64,000 bases of DNA from Clostridium_AF sediminicola (GTDB lineage: Bacteria; Bacillota; Clostridia; Clostridiales; Clostridiaceae). Shown here in pieces: positions 63,397 to 64,000 of the stretch. The first letter of the stretch is position 1. Each line of letters starts with the position of its first letter. Position numbers and translations under genes: made by a program. Under the pieces are notes generated by a model. It saw only the letters and a program-made list of their open reading frames with translations. It searched no databases and was not told where the DNA came from. The DNA lies in contig NZ_BAABMF010000013.1 of assembly GCF_050402865.1 (NCBI RefSeq), positions 62,001 through 126,000 of the forward strand. Reading direction: 5' to 3'.

Positions 63397-64000
63397 GTGT
63401 ATAAACTTATGCTTGTAGATGATGAGCTGATTGAAAGAGAAGGTATGAAGCTTTTAGTTAAAAATAATTTTCCTCAAATTAAAGAAATAAATGAGGCTGA
63501 AAATGGTTTCAAGGCAATTGAGTTATATAAGAGAAATAAACCGGATATTGTCATCATGGACATCAATATGCCAGGGATTGATGGCATAGAAACAATAAAA
63601 GAATTGAAAAAACTAGAAGGAAATAGTAAATTTATTATTTTAACGGCACATAGTCAGTTTAAATATGCTCAACAAGCTATTCGATTAGGTGTTAGTGATT
63701 TCTTATTAAAACCTACCAATATAAAAGATTTTAAATCGGTAGTTAATGAAGTCCTTGATACAATAGAAAAGGATAAAAAAGAAAGAGAAAAGCAGTTACA
63801 GATTCAGTCAAAAATTGATAGTTTAATAAATATACTTGGAACAGATTGTATATATTCTCTTGCAATTAGAAATGAAAAACAAGTACTGATGAACTTAGTA
63901 CAACTCTTTGATGGTGATTATAAATATGGTTTCTGTTTTATAATTAAGACGAGAAAAGAGAAAGATATTACTCAAATGATTATACAGAAGATTAATCGGT
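63397..64000 (+). CDS. YesN-type response regulator, N-terminal part (runs off right edge)
   Basis: Open from GTG 63397 (AAAGGGG RBS nine bases upstream) to the end of the window, 201 codons. Receiver domain with the acidic pair Asp8/Asp9 and phospho-acceptor Asp55 in IVIMDINMPG, then T-A-H-S-Q-F-K-Y-A-Q-Q-A-I and L-K-P-T. A coiled-coil linker begins after residue 120. The layout matches YesN-like regulators, so an AraC domain is expected beyond the window. 25 bp after the kinase stop, one operon. Confidence 0.88.
   Translation, partial: MYKLMLVDDELIEREGMKLLVKNNFPQIKEINEAENGFKAIELYKRNKPDIVIMDINMPGIDGIETIKELKKLEGNSKFIILTAHSQFKYAQQAIRLGVSDFLLKPTNIKDFKSVVNEVLDTIEKDKKEREKQLQIQSKIDSLINILGTDCIYSLAIRNEKQVLMNLVQLFDGDYKYGFCFIIKTRKEKDITQMIIQKINR

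Overview
The window reads as a chromosomal stretch of an AT-rich, strictly fermentative Firmicute of the Clostridia type. The grounds are AGA/ATA-rich codon use, strong GGAGG ribosome binding sites, a crotonyl-CoA/butyrate gene set, Etf-linked acyl-CoA dehydrogenases, YesM/YesN two-component pairs, and a surface protein combining choline-binding-type repeats with leucine-rich repeats. I found no rRNA, tRNA, CRISPR array, transposase or phage gene. The first gene enters from the left and the last (a response regulator) runs off the right edge.

Layout. (1) 0-3 kb: a gene tail, a large LRR/cell-wall-binding surface protein and a membrane protein. (2) 3-20.3 kb: a fermentation island. Its first half is a BrnQ-type transporter, acyl-CoA dehydrogenase, CoA-transferase, crotonase, 3-hydroxybutyryl-CoA dehydrogenase, thiolase and an MBL hydrolase. 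Its second half is a second acyl-CoA dehydrogenase, EtfB, EtfA, a near-identical second BrnQ, a pair of small hot-dog proteins resembling beta-aminoacyl-CoA ammonia lyases, a class III CoA-transferase, a second copy of the hot-dog pair and a nitroreductase-like protein. Three promoters here share an unusual motif with the same 19-bp spacer. (3) 20.5-30.5 kb: a MerR regulator, a DUF1576-like membrane protein with a small partner, a PHP-type hydrolase, an AtoDA CoA-transferase, cysteine synthase and several decayed genes among short dispersed repeats. (4) 30-37 kb: a LytTR/GHKL two-component pair, a 7TM-PAS hybrid-free histidine kinase and two lipoproteins. (5) 37.5-46.5 kb: a TRAP transporter operon with a 2-hydroxyacid dehydrogenase and an IlvD/Edd dehydratase, facing a YesN/YesM pair. 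(6) 46.5-56.7 kb: cupin, AraC-type regulator with MATE efflux pump, gene debris, lipoprotein, Arg-tailed small protein, a REC-PAS-GGDEF-EAL protein, and an ECF sigma/anti-sigma set. (7) 56.7-64 kb: an Rbs/Mgl-type ABC transporter, a UroD-family zinc methyltransferase homologue and a second YesM/YesN pair.

How it fits together. The most interesting reading is that the island at 3-20 kb is a complete route for fermenting a beta-amino acid (for example 3-aminobutyrate or beta-alanine). Uptake is by BrnQ, CoA activation by the class III transferase, and deamination to an enoyl-CoA by a two-subunit hot-dog ammonia lyase. The enoyl-CoA is then reduced by acyl-CoA dehydrogenase/Etf and oxidised by Crt/Hbd/Thl, with acetate exchange by the CoA-transferase. 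The substrate is inference. The two halves use different arginine codons (AGA versus CGT), so they probably have different origins, and a promoter-brnQ cassette seems to have been copied from one to the other.
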